The notes under the pieces are model-generated. The model saw nothing but the letters and a program-made list of their open reading frames with translations, was not told the DNA's origin and made no database searches. From Streptomyces humi (GTDB lineage Bacteria > Actinomycetota > Actinomycetes > Streptomycetales > Streptomycetaceae): 64,000 bases of DNA. Location of the stretch: positions 124,001-188,000 of the forward strand of contig NZ_LBMU02000027.1 of NCBI RefSeq assembly GCF_001005085.2, in the 5' to 3' direction. Positions 31,801 through 39,205 of this stretch are shown in pieces. Within the stretch, counting starts at the first letter, position 1, and every line of letters begins with the position of its first letter. A program made the translations under genes and the position numbers.

Positions 31801-31983
31801 GTTCTGCGCGAGCTCCACGACGAGCCGGTCCCGGTAGCCGCCGAGGACCAGGTCCTCCTCGGCGTTGGCGTCCTCACGGAACCGGGCGGGGCTGGTGGCC
31901 CAGGCGTCGAGGACGCCTCGCCGGAGACGGGCGGTCCCGAACGGGTCGGCACCCTCGGCTGCGGGCCGCACGAACTTGCTCAC
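28822..31983 (-). CDS. Sacsin/Hsp90-like GHKL ATPase
   Basis: 1053-residue protein with an N-terminal GHKL ATP-binding domain like sacsin and Hsp90: Asn61 in ELAQNAAD, the DGVLFAANTGAPL loop (81-93) and GRFGVGFAAVL (118-128). The remaining ~900 residues are acidic, mostly helical and without a recognisable domain. GTG 31983 is chosen as start because GAGGAG lies 7 nt upstream; earlier in-frame ATG/GTG codons overlap that site. It may be a chaperone-like protein. It follows DUF3027 on the same strand after a repeat-filled gap. Confidence 0.85.
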   Translation of the reverse strand: MSKFVRPAAEGADPFGTARLRRGVLDAWATSPARFREDANAEEDLVLGGYRDRLVVELAQNAADAAARAGVPGRFRLTLRDGVLFAANTGAPLDAAGAESLSTLRASAKREETEGAVGRFGVGFAAVLAVTDEPAVVGRHGGVRWSLAEARELAEETAAQTSGLGDEIRRRDGHVPLLRLPFAAEGTAPDPYDTVVILPLRDTAATDLAERLLDAVDDALLLALPGLAEVVIENGDQPSRTLRRDTDGAHTVVSDSRHGTTRWRTVSAHGTLTPDLLADRPVEERLRPHWSLTWAVPTDGQGAPDRPRTAAVVHAPTPSDEPLGVPALLIASFPLDTTRRHTAPGPLTDFLVRRAADAYAELLAGWRPVGEGIIHLVPGPLGKGELDGALRQAILDRLPRTAFLPPAVKCGEDGEDGDLPEALRPRDAEIVEGAGAETVRVLAEVLPTLLPAGLERRVELRTLSVARLPLADAVDRLAGLEKDPDWWWRLYDSLAGVDPERLSGLPVPLAGGTSQAFGSGGGRTTIGPRQVLLPTPDATAIDPEVLARLGLKVAHQDAVHPLLEKLGALPASPRAVLTTPQVRAAVAASLDDEGGALWEEDALDAEELADTVLALVRDAGLEPGDEPWLGALALPDEDGEPAPAGELVLPGSPFARIIREGELAAVDAELAEKWGEQPLTACGVLANFALVRATDVVLDPDELEPREGDFAEPDDAGLLDAVDVWSEDVLDRFPDTPVPPVATELIAVRDLDLVDEDHWPEALALLARPPLRDALTQPVRVLLPDGTHEVVRPYTAWWLRGQPVLDGRRPAGLLAAGGDPLLRGLYEEADATGFEDEQVLRALGVRTSVAALLDEPGGAAELLDRLADPDRRVTPGQLHALYGALADLDPEQVTLPDELRAVIDGRVEVVDAADAVVVDSPDLLPFTDGVPLLPVRPARAAELAELFQVRRLSESVTGSVDSQGTEHEVPESVRVLLGPRTPETYVEHEELVVDGVEIDWRLTGDGVLHAATLEGVAAGLAWAAGQWPRRFEVAALLEDPSRTEELARDRWFD

Positions 31984-32167
31984 GTTCACTCTCCTCATCG
32001 GCGTGAGCACGAAGGTACCGCCTCGGCCGAGGCTCTTCGCCTGGAGGCCACCGACCTCGCCGGGGAGCGTTCGGAGCGTCGCGACCGCACCGCCGGACCG
32101 CTTCCGGCCGGACGGCTGAGGGGTGCTCCACAGCCGCCGGAGGGCAGCCGTCACGAGGCCTGCCGAC
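31984..32167. other. Leader of the sacsin-like gene
   Basis: 184 bp upstream of the GTG start. Apart from the ribosome site I see no clear promoter hexamers, and no gene on either strand with a ribosome site. Confidence 0.35.
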
Positions 32168-32367
32168 GGTCACGGGTGAAGGGAGCAGGTCAGCGGTGAA
32201 GGCAGCCGGTCAGCGGTGAAGGCAGCCGGTCACGGGTGAGGGGAGCCGGTCACGGGTGAGGGGAGCCGGTCACGGGTGGAGGGAGCCGGTCACGGGTGGA
32301 GGGAGCAGGCCAGCGGTGAAGGCAGCCGGTCACAGGTGAGGGGAGCCGGTCACGAGTAAGGGGAGCA
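32168..32367. repeat. Exact 10 x 20 bp tandem array
   Basis: Ten units of exactly 20 bp, consensus GGTCACGGGTGAGGGGAGCC, with a second variant GGTCAGCGGTGAAGGCAGCC at units 2, 3 and (slightly changed) 8. The length is constant although units differ at several positions. It separates DUF3027 from the sacsin-like gene. The units are too similar and without spacers, so it is not a CRISPR array. Confidence 0.92.
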
Positions 32368-32475
32368 CCCGCGCGTTCTCGCGTTCTCGACCCTGAACGG
32401 GAACGCGTGGGGCTGCCCGAGCGCGTGCTCAGGACCACGCCGGCGCGGTCGCCGGAGCGGGCGGCTCGTACGGGG

Positions 32476-33402
32476 TCACGAGTGGCCCAGTTCCGCTGTG
32501 GTCTCGTCCTCCGTCGCCGGTACCGAGCCGGAGTCGGCGGACGGGCGGAGGGGGAAGGGGTCGATCCTCGTCTCGTCGATCACCGGCGGGGCCGGCTGCG
32601 GGGTCTTCGGCATGACCGCGGCCTCCGAGTGGCCGCCGCAGCCGTAGGCGAAGGAGACCACGCGGCCGTCGGCCGGGGAGAACTCGTTGGCGCAGACGCC
32701 GAAGGCCTGCCCGAGGGAGCCGCCGATGGGGCTGAGGAAGCCGCAGCTGACGCAGGTCGCGGGGGCCGCCTGCGCCATCGGGGTCTTGGCGCCGAACGCC
32801 TCCTCCCAGCGGTCGGCGGCCACGTGCAGGCCGTAACGGGAGAGCACCCGGGCCCGGCGCATGCCCAGTTCCTCGGCGACCGAGGCGATCGTGCCCCGGG
32901 TGGGGACCGTGGGGAGGTTCGCGGGGGTGCCCGCGGTGACGTCGGCGTCCTCCGCCTCCGCCAGTTCCTCCATCTCCTCGGAGACCGGGGAGTTCGGCTC
33001 CGGCTCGTCCTCGCCGGTGTAGCCGGGTTCCAGACGGAGATCCTCTGCCTCGGTGGGCAGCAGGTCGCCCGGCCCCATGTCACCGGGGCGCAGCCGCTCG
33101 CTCCACGGCACCCACTCCGGGGCCAGCAGGGCGTCGGGACCGGGGAGCAGGACCACCTCGTCCAGGGTGACGACCTTGGCGCGGGAGGCACGGGCGACGG
33201 TCACCGCCCAGCGCCAGCCGCGGTACCCGAGTTCCTTGCACTCGAAGAAGTGCGTGACGACGCGATCGCCCTCCGCCACCGCTCCGGCGTGCTCTCCCAC
33301 CACCCCGGGTGCCGCGGCCTCCTCGGCGGCGGCACGGGCGAGGTCGACGGCCTCGGCGCACAGACGGTCGGGGGTGCGGCTTCGCGTTGTCGCTGCGCTC
33401 AC
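32476..33402 (-). CDS. DUF3027 protein
   Basis: 308-residue actinobacterial DUF3027 family member. The N-terminal part contains CKELGYRGWRWAVTVARA and a VLLPGPDALLAPEWVPW motif; a CVSCGF pair and a later GCGG segment suggest a zinc site near the C-terminal third, and the acidic linker between is low complexity. GTG 33402 has AGGAGAG about 11 nt upstream. Function unknown; it shares strand and proximity with the sacsin-like ATPase. Confidence 0.85.
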   Translation of the reverse strand: MSAATTRSRTPDRLCAEAVDLARAAAEEAAAPGVVGEHAGAVAEGDRVVTHFFECKELGYRGWRWAVTVARASRAKVVTLDEVVLLPGPDALLAPEWVPWSERLRPGDMGPGDLLPTEAEDLRLEPGYTGEDEPEPNSPVSEEMEELAEAEDADVTAGTPANLPTVPTRGTIASVAEELGMRRARVLSRYGLHVAADRWEEAFGAKTPMAQAAPATCVSCGFLSPIGGSLGQAFGVCANEFSPADGRVVSFAYGCGGHSEAAVMPKTPQPAPPVIDETRIDPFPLRPSADSGSVPATEDETTAELGHS

Positions 33403-33751
33403 AGGTATCGCTTCTCTCCTACGCCGTCTCACGGGTGCGGTCGCCTCCGGCGGTGGGGCGGACGGAGCGGACCTGTGGGCCGCATCGACGTCCGCGTCCG
33501 ATCGCGCTCGGGCGCACCTATGCCATCCATTCTGCGCTATGGCTGAGATACGCACGCTACCCCGTCGCCGGTGGTGGGGGACAGTCCGGCGGGGCCGACG
33601 GCGGTGGGGGCGCGCCCCGGTCGTGGGGCGGCTGCCGGCCGGTACGGGCCGGTCGCGCGGTTCCGCGTGCCCTCGCGGGGCGCTCCGCGGCCGCTGCCCG
33701 TCCGCGTCGCTTGGCGACAAAGTGCACTAGGAACAGCGGTCTCAGGGCACT
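33403..33751. other. Divergent intergenic region with partial dispersed repeat
   Basis: This 349-bp gap separates DUF3027 from an MFS gene. At about 33620-33700 it holds a degenerate copy of the dispersed element (GGTCGCGCGGTTCCGCGTGCCC, then GCGGGGCGC). No supported gene is present. Confidence 0.5.
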
Positions 33752-35218
33752 ATGAAGCACGTGGCAACCGCGAAGTCCCCCCAACGGTCCGTCGGGGTCG
33801 GCGGCGGCGGTGCGGGCCGGGTGCGCGGTACCGTCCGCTCGGTCGGCCGTGCCCTGCACCTCCCGGTGACCGGTACCGCCCGGGGCATCCGCAAGGCCAC
33901 CCACGCGCACGGCGCCGGCGAGTCCGGCCTCGGGAAACTGATCGAACTGCACGCGGTGAACGGCGCGGGTGACGTGATGATCACCGTCGCGCTCGCCTCG
34001 ACCGTGTTCTTCTCGGTGCCGACGGACGAGGCCCGCGGGCGCGTCGCGCTCTACCTCGCCATCACCATGGCGCCCTTCACGGTCCTCGCCCCCGTCATCG
34101 GCCCCCTGCTCGACCGGCTGCCGCACGGCCGCCGGGCCGCGATGGCCGCCGCGATGCTGGCCCGCGCGCTGCTCGCGCTGATCATCTCCGGGGCGGTGGC
34201 GAGCGGCGGTCTGGAGCTGTATCCGGCGGCGCTCGGGGTGCTGGTCGCGTCGAAGGCGTACGGCGTGGTGCGCAGCGCGGTCGTGCCGCGGCTGCTGCCG
34301 CCCCGGTTCTCGCTGGTGAAGGCCAACTCCCGGGTCACCCTCGCGGGGCTGCTAGCCACCGGTGTGGCCGCCCCGGTCGGTGCGGGGCTGCACGCCGTCG
34401 GCGACCCCTGGCCGCTGTACGGGGCCTTCGTGATCTTCGTCGCCGGGACGTTCCTCTCCTTCACCCTCCCCCCGAAGGTCGACTCGGCCAAGGGCGAGGA
34501 CGTGGCGCTGCTCGCCGCCGACGAGGAGCACCTGCACGGCCCGCTGCGCCGGGAGGCCAGGGAAGCCAAGGAGGCCAGGGCGGCCAGGGACGCGAAGAAC
34601 GCCAGGGAGCCGAAGCGGCCGGGACTGCGGACCGTCGGGCCGGCCGTCACGCACGCGCTCGGCGCCAACGCGGCCCTGCGCTGTCTCTCCGGCTTCCTGA
34701 TCTTCTTCCTGGCGTTCCTGCTCCGCGAGCACCCGCTGACCGGCGAGAGCGCGGCGGTGTCGCTGGGGATCGTGGGCGTCGCCGCGGGCACGGGCAACGC
34801 GCTCGGCACGGCGGTGGGGTCCTGGCTGCGCTCCCGGGCGCCGGAGATCATCATCGTGACGGTGGTGGCCGTGGTGCTGGGCACGGCGGTCGTGGCGGCC
34901 CTGTTCTTCGGCGCCTTCCTGGTGGCCGTCCTCGCCGCGGTGGCCGGGTTCGCGCAGGCGCTGGCCAAGCTGTGCCTGGACGCGCTGATCCAGCGGGACG
35001 TGCCGGAGCAGGTCCGCAGCTCGGCGTTCGCGCGCTCGGAGACGCTGTTGCAGATGGGGTGGGTGTTCGGTGGCGCGGTGGGCATCGTGATGCCGCTCAA
35101 CGGCACCCTGGGGCTGCTGGTGGCCGCCGCGATCGTGGCCGTCGGCTGGCTGACCACCCTGCGCGGTCTGCTGGCCTCCGCCCGGCACGGCACCCGCGCC
35201 CGCCCGCGAGTGGCGTAA
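33752..35218 (+). CDS. MFS transporter
   Basis: 488-residue major facilitator of unknown substrate with a ~60-residue basic N-terminus before the first helix. The two six-helix halves are joined by a charged central loop rich in Arg, Ala, Lys and Glu (about residues 270-290), partly built from repeats of REAKEAR type. Conserved loop RLPHGRRAAMA sits after helix 2. ATG 33752 is used; the ribosome site is weak. Confidence 0.85.
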   Translation: MKHVATAKSPQRSVGVGGGGAGRVRGTVRSVGRALHLPVTGTARGIRKATHAHGAGESGLGKLIELHAVNGAGDVMITVALASTVFFSVPTDEARGRVALYLAITMAPFTVLAPVIGPLLDRLPHGRRAAMAAAMLARALLALIISGAVASGGLELYPAALGVLVASKAYGVVRSAVVPRLLPPRFSLVKANSRVTLAGLLATGVAAPVGAGLHAVGDPWPLYGAFVIFVAGTFLSFTLPPKVDSAKGEDVALLAADEEHLHGPLRREAREAKEARAARDAKNAREPKRPGLRTVGPAVTHALGANAALRCLSGFLIFFLAFLLREHPLTGESAAVSLGIVGVAAGTGNALGTAVGSWLRSRAPEIIIVTVVAVVLGTAVVAALFFGAFLVAVLAAVAGFAQALAKLCLDALIQRDVPEQVRSSAFARSETLLQMGWVFGGAVGIVMPLNGTLGLLVAAAIVAVGWLTTLRGLLASARHGTRARPRVA

Positions 35219-35280
35219 CGAACCGGGCACGCCGCACCCCACGTGGGGAGCGGGCCGGGAGCGCCCGATAGCCTTCGGCC

Positions 35281-35754
35281 ATGACCACGCTGCACTCCCG
35301 CTCGCGACGCCGCCGCGTCGTCGCCGCCGCCGGCGCCGTTTCCGCCGGACTGCTCGTCCTGTCTGCCTGTGACAAGCCGACCCCGATCGCCACGATCACC
35401 GTCGGCACGAACTCGGTCAACTCCGAGGCGACCTGCTACAACGACGGCAAGGCCCTGGACACCGCCGCCCTCACGAAGTGCCTGAAGGACACCGGGATCA
35501 AGTCCATCTCGGTGGACCCGGACGACACCGTCCGCTTCGGCGTCGACCCGAAGATCGCGGACAACGGCTGGACCATCCTGATGAACGGTCAGGCGCTCAC
35601 CGACTCCAGCAGCAAGACGTACCGCACCATCCCGGGCAGCGTGTTCTTCAACGCCCAGTACGGCGCCTCCGGCAACTCGACGCTCGTCTCCATCAAGGAG
35701 GGCGACAAGTCGGTGCTGGGTCTGTGGTCCTTCAAGCTCAAGAAGGACGCCTGA
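35281..35754 (+). CDS. DUF2771 lipoprotein
   Basis: 157-residue exported lipoprotein. A basic n-region and hydrophobic core lead to the lipobox LSAC with lipidated Cys30. The mature domain matches the DUF2771 family that neighbours futalosine hydrolase genes in actinobacteria; its role is unknown. TAGCCT (35269-35274) lies 6 nt before ATG, fitting leaderless transcription. It is the first gene of the DUF2771-mqnB-mqnD unit. Confidence 0.82.
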   Translation: MTTLHSRSRRRRVVAAAGAVSAGLLVLSACDKPTPIATITVGTNSVNSEATCYNDGKALDTAALTKCLKDTGIKSISVDPDDTVRFGVDPKIADNGWTILMNGQALTDSSSKTYRTIPGSVFFNAQYGASGNSTLVSIKEGDKSVLGLWSFKLKKDA

Positions 35755-36476
35755 CCACGTCCGCCGTACGCGTCCTCGTGACCACCGCGGTCCCCGCCGA
35801 GCGGGACGCGGTGGCGGGGGCGTTCACCGACGGTACGACCGAGGTGCGGCTGCCGGCCGGGACACTGCTGCGCACCGCGGGCGGGTACGACCTGCTGGCC
35901 GCCGGGGTCGGCCCGGCCCTGGCCGCCGCGGGCACCGCGACCGCCCTCACCGCCGCCGCCCTCGAAGGCCGCCCCTACGCGCTGGTCGTCTCCGCCGGGA
36001 TCGCCGGCGGTTTCCAGCCGGAGGCCCCCCTGGGTTCACTGGTCGTCGCCGACCAGATCACCGTGGCCGACCTGGGCGCCGAGACCGCCGACGGATTCGT
36101 GCCGGTCACCGGGCTGGGTTTCGGCACCGTCAGCCACCGTCCACCAAATTCACTCGTACGAGTTATCGCCGCGGCGACCGGGGCACGTCCCGGCACGGTG
36201 CTCACCGTGTCCACCGTGACCGGAACCGCCCCCCGTGCCGCCGCCCTGCGCGCCCGGCACCCGCAGGCCCTCGCGGAGGCCATGGAGGGCTTCGGGGTCG
36301 CCGAGGCGGCCGCCGCGCACGGGGTGCCCGTGCTGGAGATACGCGCGGTCTCCAACGCCGTCGGCCCCCGCGACCGCGCCGCCTGGCGCATCGGCGACGC
36401 GCTGGCCGCCCTGACGGCGGCCTTCGGGAAGCTCGCGCCCGCCCTGGAGAGTTGGAACCCACATGACCACCGGTGA
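35751..36476 (+). CDS. mqnB: Futalosine hydrolase
   Basis: Nucleosidase releasing hypoxanthine from futalosine in the futalosine route to menaquinone. Visible are VRVLVTTAVPAERDAV at the N-terminus, VVSAGIAGGFQPE, and the EAMEGFGVAEAAAAHGVPVLEIRAVSNAVG C-terminal motif split over the active site. The start is uncertain: CTG 35751 overlaps the previous TGA and follows AAGGA, GTG 35724 lies inside the lipoprotein gene, and GTG 35778 would cut the first beta strand. Its 3' end overlaps mqnD by 14 bp. Confidence 0.9.
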   Translation: MTTSAVRVLVTTAVPAERDAVAGAFTDGTTEVRLPAGTLLRTAGGYDLLAAGVGPALAAAGTATALTAAALEGRPYALVVSAGIAGGFQPEAPLGSLVVADQITVADLGAETADGFVPVTGLGFGTVSHRPPNSLVRVIAAATGARPGTVLTVSTVTGTAPRAAALRARHPQALAEAMEGFGVAEAAAAHGVPVLEIRAVSNAVGPRDRAAWRIGDALAALTAAFGKLAPALESWNPHDHR

Positions 36477-37317
36477 CCTGCTGAAGATCGCTTACTCGCC
36501 CTGCCCGAACGACACCTTCGTCTTCGACGCCCTCGCCCACGGCCGGGTGCCGGGCGCGCCCGCCCTGGACGTGACCTTCGCGGACATCGACATCACCAAC
36601 GGCATGGCCGAGCGCGGCGAGTGGGACGCGCTGAAGGTGTCGTACGCCGTGCTGCCGTACGTCCTCGACGAGTACGCGCTGCTGCCCTGCGGGGGTGCGC
36701 TGGGGCGGGGCTGCGGGCCGCTGGTGCTGACCCGGGAGGCCGGGGTGGACCTCACCGGCCGTACCGTCGCCGTACCGAGCGAGCGGTCGACGGCGTACCT
36801 GCTGTTCCGGCTGTGGGCGGCCGACACCCTGACGGACGGCGGGGTGGGCGAGATCGTGGTGATGCCGTTCCACGAGATCATGCCGGCGGTCCGGGACGGG
36901 AAGGTCGACGCGGGGCTCGTCATCCACGAGGCGCGGTTCACGTACCAGAACTACGGGCTGCACAAGCTCGCCGACATGGGCGAGCACTGGGAGGACACCA
37001 CGGGCCTGCCGATCCCGCTCGGCGCGATCATCGCGAAGCGCTCGCTGGGCGCGGAACGGCTCACGCGGCTCGCCGAGTCGATCCGTACGTCCGTCCACGC
37101 GGCCTGGGACGATCCCGAGGTCTCCCGGCCCTATGTCATGGCCCACGCCCAGGAGATGGACCCGGCCGTCGCCGACCAGCACATCGGGCTCTACGTCAAC
37201 GAGTTCACCTCGGAACTCGGTGAGGACGGCTACGCGGCGGTCCGCGGGCTGCTCACCCGCGCGGCGGCCGAGGGACTCGTACCGCCCCTCGGTCCGCACG
37301 CACTCGATTTCCCGTAA
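36463..37317 (+). CDS. mqnD: 1,4-dihydroxy-6-naphthoate synthase
   Basis: 284-residue enzyme of the futalosine menaquinone route, converting cyclic de-hypoxanthine futalosine to 1,4-dihydroxy-6-naphthoate. The periplasmic-binding-protein-like fold shows IAYSPCPNDTFVFDALAHG, ITNGMAERGEWDALKVSY and VIHEARFTYQNYGL. GGAGAG lies 11 nt before ATG inside mqnB. The gene ends 5 bp from the convergent cold-shock gene. Confidence 0.95.
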   Translation: MTTGDLLKIAYSPCPNDTFVFDALAHGRVPGAPALDVTFADIDITNGMAERGEWDALKVSYAVLPYVLDEYALLPCGGALGRGCGPLVLTREAGVDLTGRTVAVPSERSTAYLLFRLWAADTLTDGGVGEIVVMPFHEIMPAVRDGKVDAGLVIHEARFTYQNYGLHKLADMGEHWEDTTGLPIPLGAIIAKRSLGAERLTRLAESIRTSVHAAWDDPEVSRPYVMAHAQEMDPAVADQHIGLYVNEFTSELGEDGYAAVRGLLTRAAAEGLVPPLGPHALDFP

Positions 37318-37322
37318 TTGGT

Positions 37323-37706
37323 TCAGACGTCCAGCTGGTCCGCGACCGCGCGCAGAAGACCCGCAATCTTCTTACCGGCGGTCTTCTCCGGGTAGCGGCC
37401 GCGCTCCAGCATCGGCGTGATGTTTTCGAGCAGGGTCGTCAGGTCCTGCACGATCGAGGCCAGTTCGTCCGGCTTCTTGCGCTGGGCGGCGGCGACCGAC
37501 GGGGTAGGGTCGAGAAGGACCACCGACAGTGCCTGGTCACCGCGTTGACCGGCCACGACGCCGAACTCCACGCGCTGACCGGGCTTGAGGGCGTCGACCC
37601 CGTCGGGGAGAACCGAGGAATGGACGAAGACGTCACCGCCATCGTCGCGGGAGAGAAAGCCGAAGCCCTTCTCACTGTTGAACCACTTGACCTTGCCGGT
37701 AGGCAC
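37323..37706 (-). CDS. Cold-shock protein with C-terminal extension
   Basis: 127-residue nucleic-acid-binding protein. The cold-shock domain (residues 1-66) has RNP1 KGFGFLSR (13-20) and RNP2 VFVHSSV (26-32). The extra ~60 residues ([20 protein letters not shown]...) are helical and absent from ordinary CspA proteins of about 67 residues; they may mediate dimerisation. A defined promoter and a hairpin leader lie upstream. Confidence 0.92.
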   Translation of the reverse strand: MPTGKVKWFNSEKGFGFLSRDDGGDVFVHSSVLPDGVDALKPGQRVEFGVVAGQRGDQALSVVLLDPTPSVAAAQRKKPDELASIVQDLTTLLENITPMLERGRYPEKTAGKKIAGLLRAVADQLDV

Positions 37707-37792
37707 GTCTGTCCTCGTCCTCGTATCTCGTCGGAAACTGCTCGGAAAACTTCTGAATGCAACAGCTCTGGAACGGGCCTTGATAGCACTCG

Positions 37793-37849
37793 GGCGGGTC
37801 GACCATGACCCGCCGGTACCAAGGCTAATGGTCTTCGGGCGCGTGACAA
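37793..37849 (-). promoter_or_regulatory. Promoter and 5' hairpin of the cold-shock gene
   Basis: On the minus strand TTGTCA (37849-37844), a 16-bp spacer and TAGCCT (37827-37822) form a good HrdB-type promoter. The predicted start lies near 37815, at the base of a perfect 8-bp hairpin GGCGGGTC/GACCCGCC (37814-37793). The mRNA would thus begin with a stem-loop and have a leader of about 108 nt. Confidence 0.6.
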
Positions 37850-37894
37850 GACGTCGCCCGGTTGTTCCTTCGGGCAGGGAACTACCCTGGTCGA

Positions 37895-38149
37895 GTGCGT
37901 GACAAAACCCAAGCGAATTCCACCGGGCCCGGTGACCGACTGATCCGCGCCGGTGCCGTGGTCTTCTTCATCGGTACGGTGGCCACACTCGTCACCGTGA
38001 TACCGCTGTTCCTCGGTGCGAAGCCTTTTCCGACCTACATGTACCTGCTGAGCATGCTCATGGGCGTCGGCTTCCTGGTCGCGGGCGCCGGAGTGCTCCA
38101 GTCGGTCGCGGCCGGCCGCCGTCAGGCGCGGGAGGCGTCCTCGCGGTAG
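37895..38149 (+). CDS. Two-TM membrane protein
   Basis: 84-residue protein with two helices (about residues 20-42 and 50-70) and a basic C-terminus. GTG 37895 follows TACCCT (37883-37888) by 6 nt, so a leaderless start is likely. The 3' end overlaps the convergent HAD gene by 28 bp. Family not recognised; conserved-looking actinobacterial small membrane protein. Confidence 0.7.
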   Translation: MRDKTQANSTGPGDRLIRAGAVVFFIGTVATLVTVIPLFLGAKPFPTYMYLLSMLMGVGFLVAGAGVLQSVAAGRRQAREASSR

Positions 38150-38766
38150 CCGCCCTCGCGGTAGCCGGCCAGCCAGGCGGGCAGTTCGGTGAGGTCGGCG
38201 AGCACCACGTCGGCGCCGGCCGCGCGCAGCTCCTCGGCGTCGCAGGGCCCGGTGGCCACCGCCACCGCCAGGGCTCCCGCCTTGCGGGCCCCGCGTACGT
38301 CCCCGACGTGGTCGCCGACGTACGCGCCCGCGTCGTGCTCGCGCAGCGCCACCGCCTTCTGTTCGGCCCACAGGTCGCCGACGACGGCGTCCGGGACTAT
38401 GCCGAGGTGGCCGAGGTGCAGTTTCGCGTTGGGCTCGTACTTCGCGGTGACCACCACGCTCTTCCCGCCGGCGTCCCGCACCGCGGCGATCGCCTCCCGC
38501 GCACCCGGCATGGCGGGCGTCGCGGTGATCGCGATCTCCGGGTACATGGCCCGGTAGAGCTCGCTCATCTCCGCGATCCGCTCGGCCGGGAACCAGTGGA
38601 TCAGCTCCTCGGCGAGCGGCGGCCCCAGCCGGGTGACCGCCAGATCGGCGTCGATGTACGTCCCGGTCCGCTCGGCGAGCGCCACATAGGTGGCGTGGAT
38701 GCCGGGCCGGGAGTCGATGAGCGTCATGTCGAGGTCAAAACCGACGGTGAGGGCGCGAGAAGTCAT
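38122..38766 (-). CDS. HAD-family phosphatase (Gph-like)
   Basis: 214-residue HAD hydrolase. Motif I is GFDLDMTLIDS with the nucleophilic Asp, motif II VVTAK, and motif IV GDHVGDVRGARKAG. The cap domain is of the phosphoglycolate phosphatase type. ATG 38766 is preferred since CACAAT lies 7 nt upstream; ATG 38775 is an alternative. The C-terminal [10 protein letters not shown] comes from a short DNA duplication. Confidence 0.87.
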   Translation of the reverse strand: MTSRALTVGFDLDMTLIDSRPGIHATYVALAERTGTYIDADLAVTRLGPPLAEELIHWFPAERIAEMSELYRAMYPEIAITATPAMPGAREAIAAVRDAGGKSVVVTAKYEPNAKLHLGHLGIVPDAVVGDLWAEQKAVALREHDAGAYVGDHVGDVRGARKAGALAVAVATGPCDAEELRAAGADVVLADLTELPAWLAGYREGGYREDASRA

Positions 38767-38810
38767 ATGGGTCATTGTGCAGGTCCCTGCGGGGCGGGGG
38801 CCGGGGCCGG

Positions 38811-38895
38811 ATGCCGGTTGCCGGTTGCCGGTCGGTTGCCGGTTGCCGGTTGCCGGTCGGCTGCCGGTTGCCGGTTGCCGGTCGGCTGCCGGCCG
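38811..38895. repeat. TTGCCGG heptamer-rich tandem repeat
   Basis: GCCGGTTGCCGGTTGCCGGTCG-type runs repeat across 85 bp directly upstream of the HAD gene start region. Together with the next feature it fills the 430-bp gap to the next gene. Confidence 0.85.
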
Positions 38896-38906
38896 GTGGG
38901 GGCTTG

Positions 38907-39157
38907 TCGCGCAGTTCCCCGCGCCCCTTTCAGGGGCGTATCCGCAGCGCCCCTTTCAGGGGGGATGTGCAGCGCCCCGGCAGGGGCGGGTGGGCAGCGA
39001 CCCGGCAGGGGCGGGTGGGCAGCGCTCACCCGGCGGGGGCGGGTGGGCAGCGCTCACCCGGCAGGGGGAGGTGCAGCGACCCGGCAGGGGCGGGTGGGCA
39101 GCGACCCGGTAGGGGCGGGTGTGGAGCGACCCGGTAGGGGCGCGGGGAACTGCGCGA
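38907..39157. repeat. 22-bp inverted arms enclosing a ~26-bp tandem array
   Basis: TCGCGCAGTTCCCCGCGCCCCT at 38907-38928 has a perfect inverted copy at 39136-39157. Between them about seven units of the type GCAGCGACCCGGCAGGGG plus GCGGGTGGG occur, with internal CCCCTTTCAGGGG hairpins. The arms are the core of the dispersed element found elsewhere in the window. Confidence 0.85.
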
Positions 39158-39205
39158 ACGGCCCCCACTCACCCGCGGCCGCCCGCCGACCGGATTTGGC
39201 AACCC

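Noticed and set aside
32168..32367. CRISPR array
   Set aside because: Units are contiguous near-identical 20-mers with no spacers, and no cas gene is in the window.
36463..36476. Frameshift between mqnB and mqnD
   Set aside because: The 14-bp overlap is an ordinary operon overlap; each protein has complete ends.
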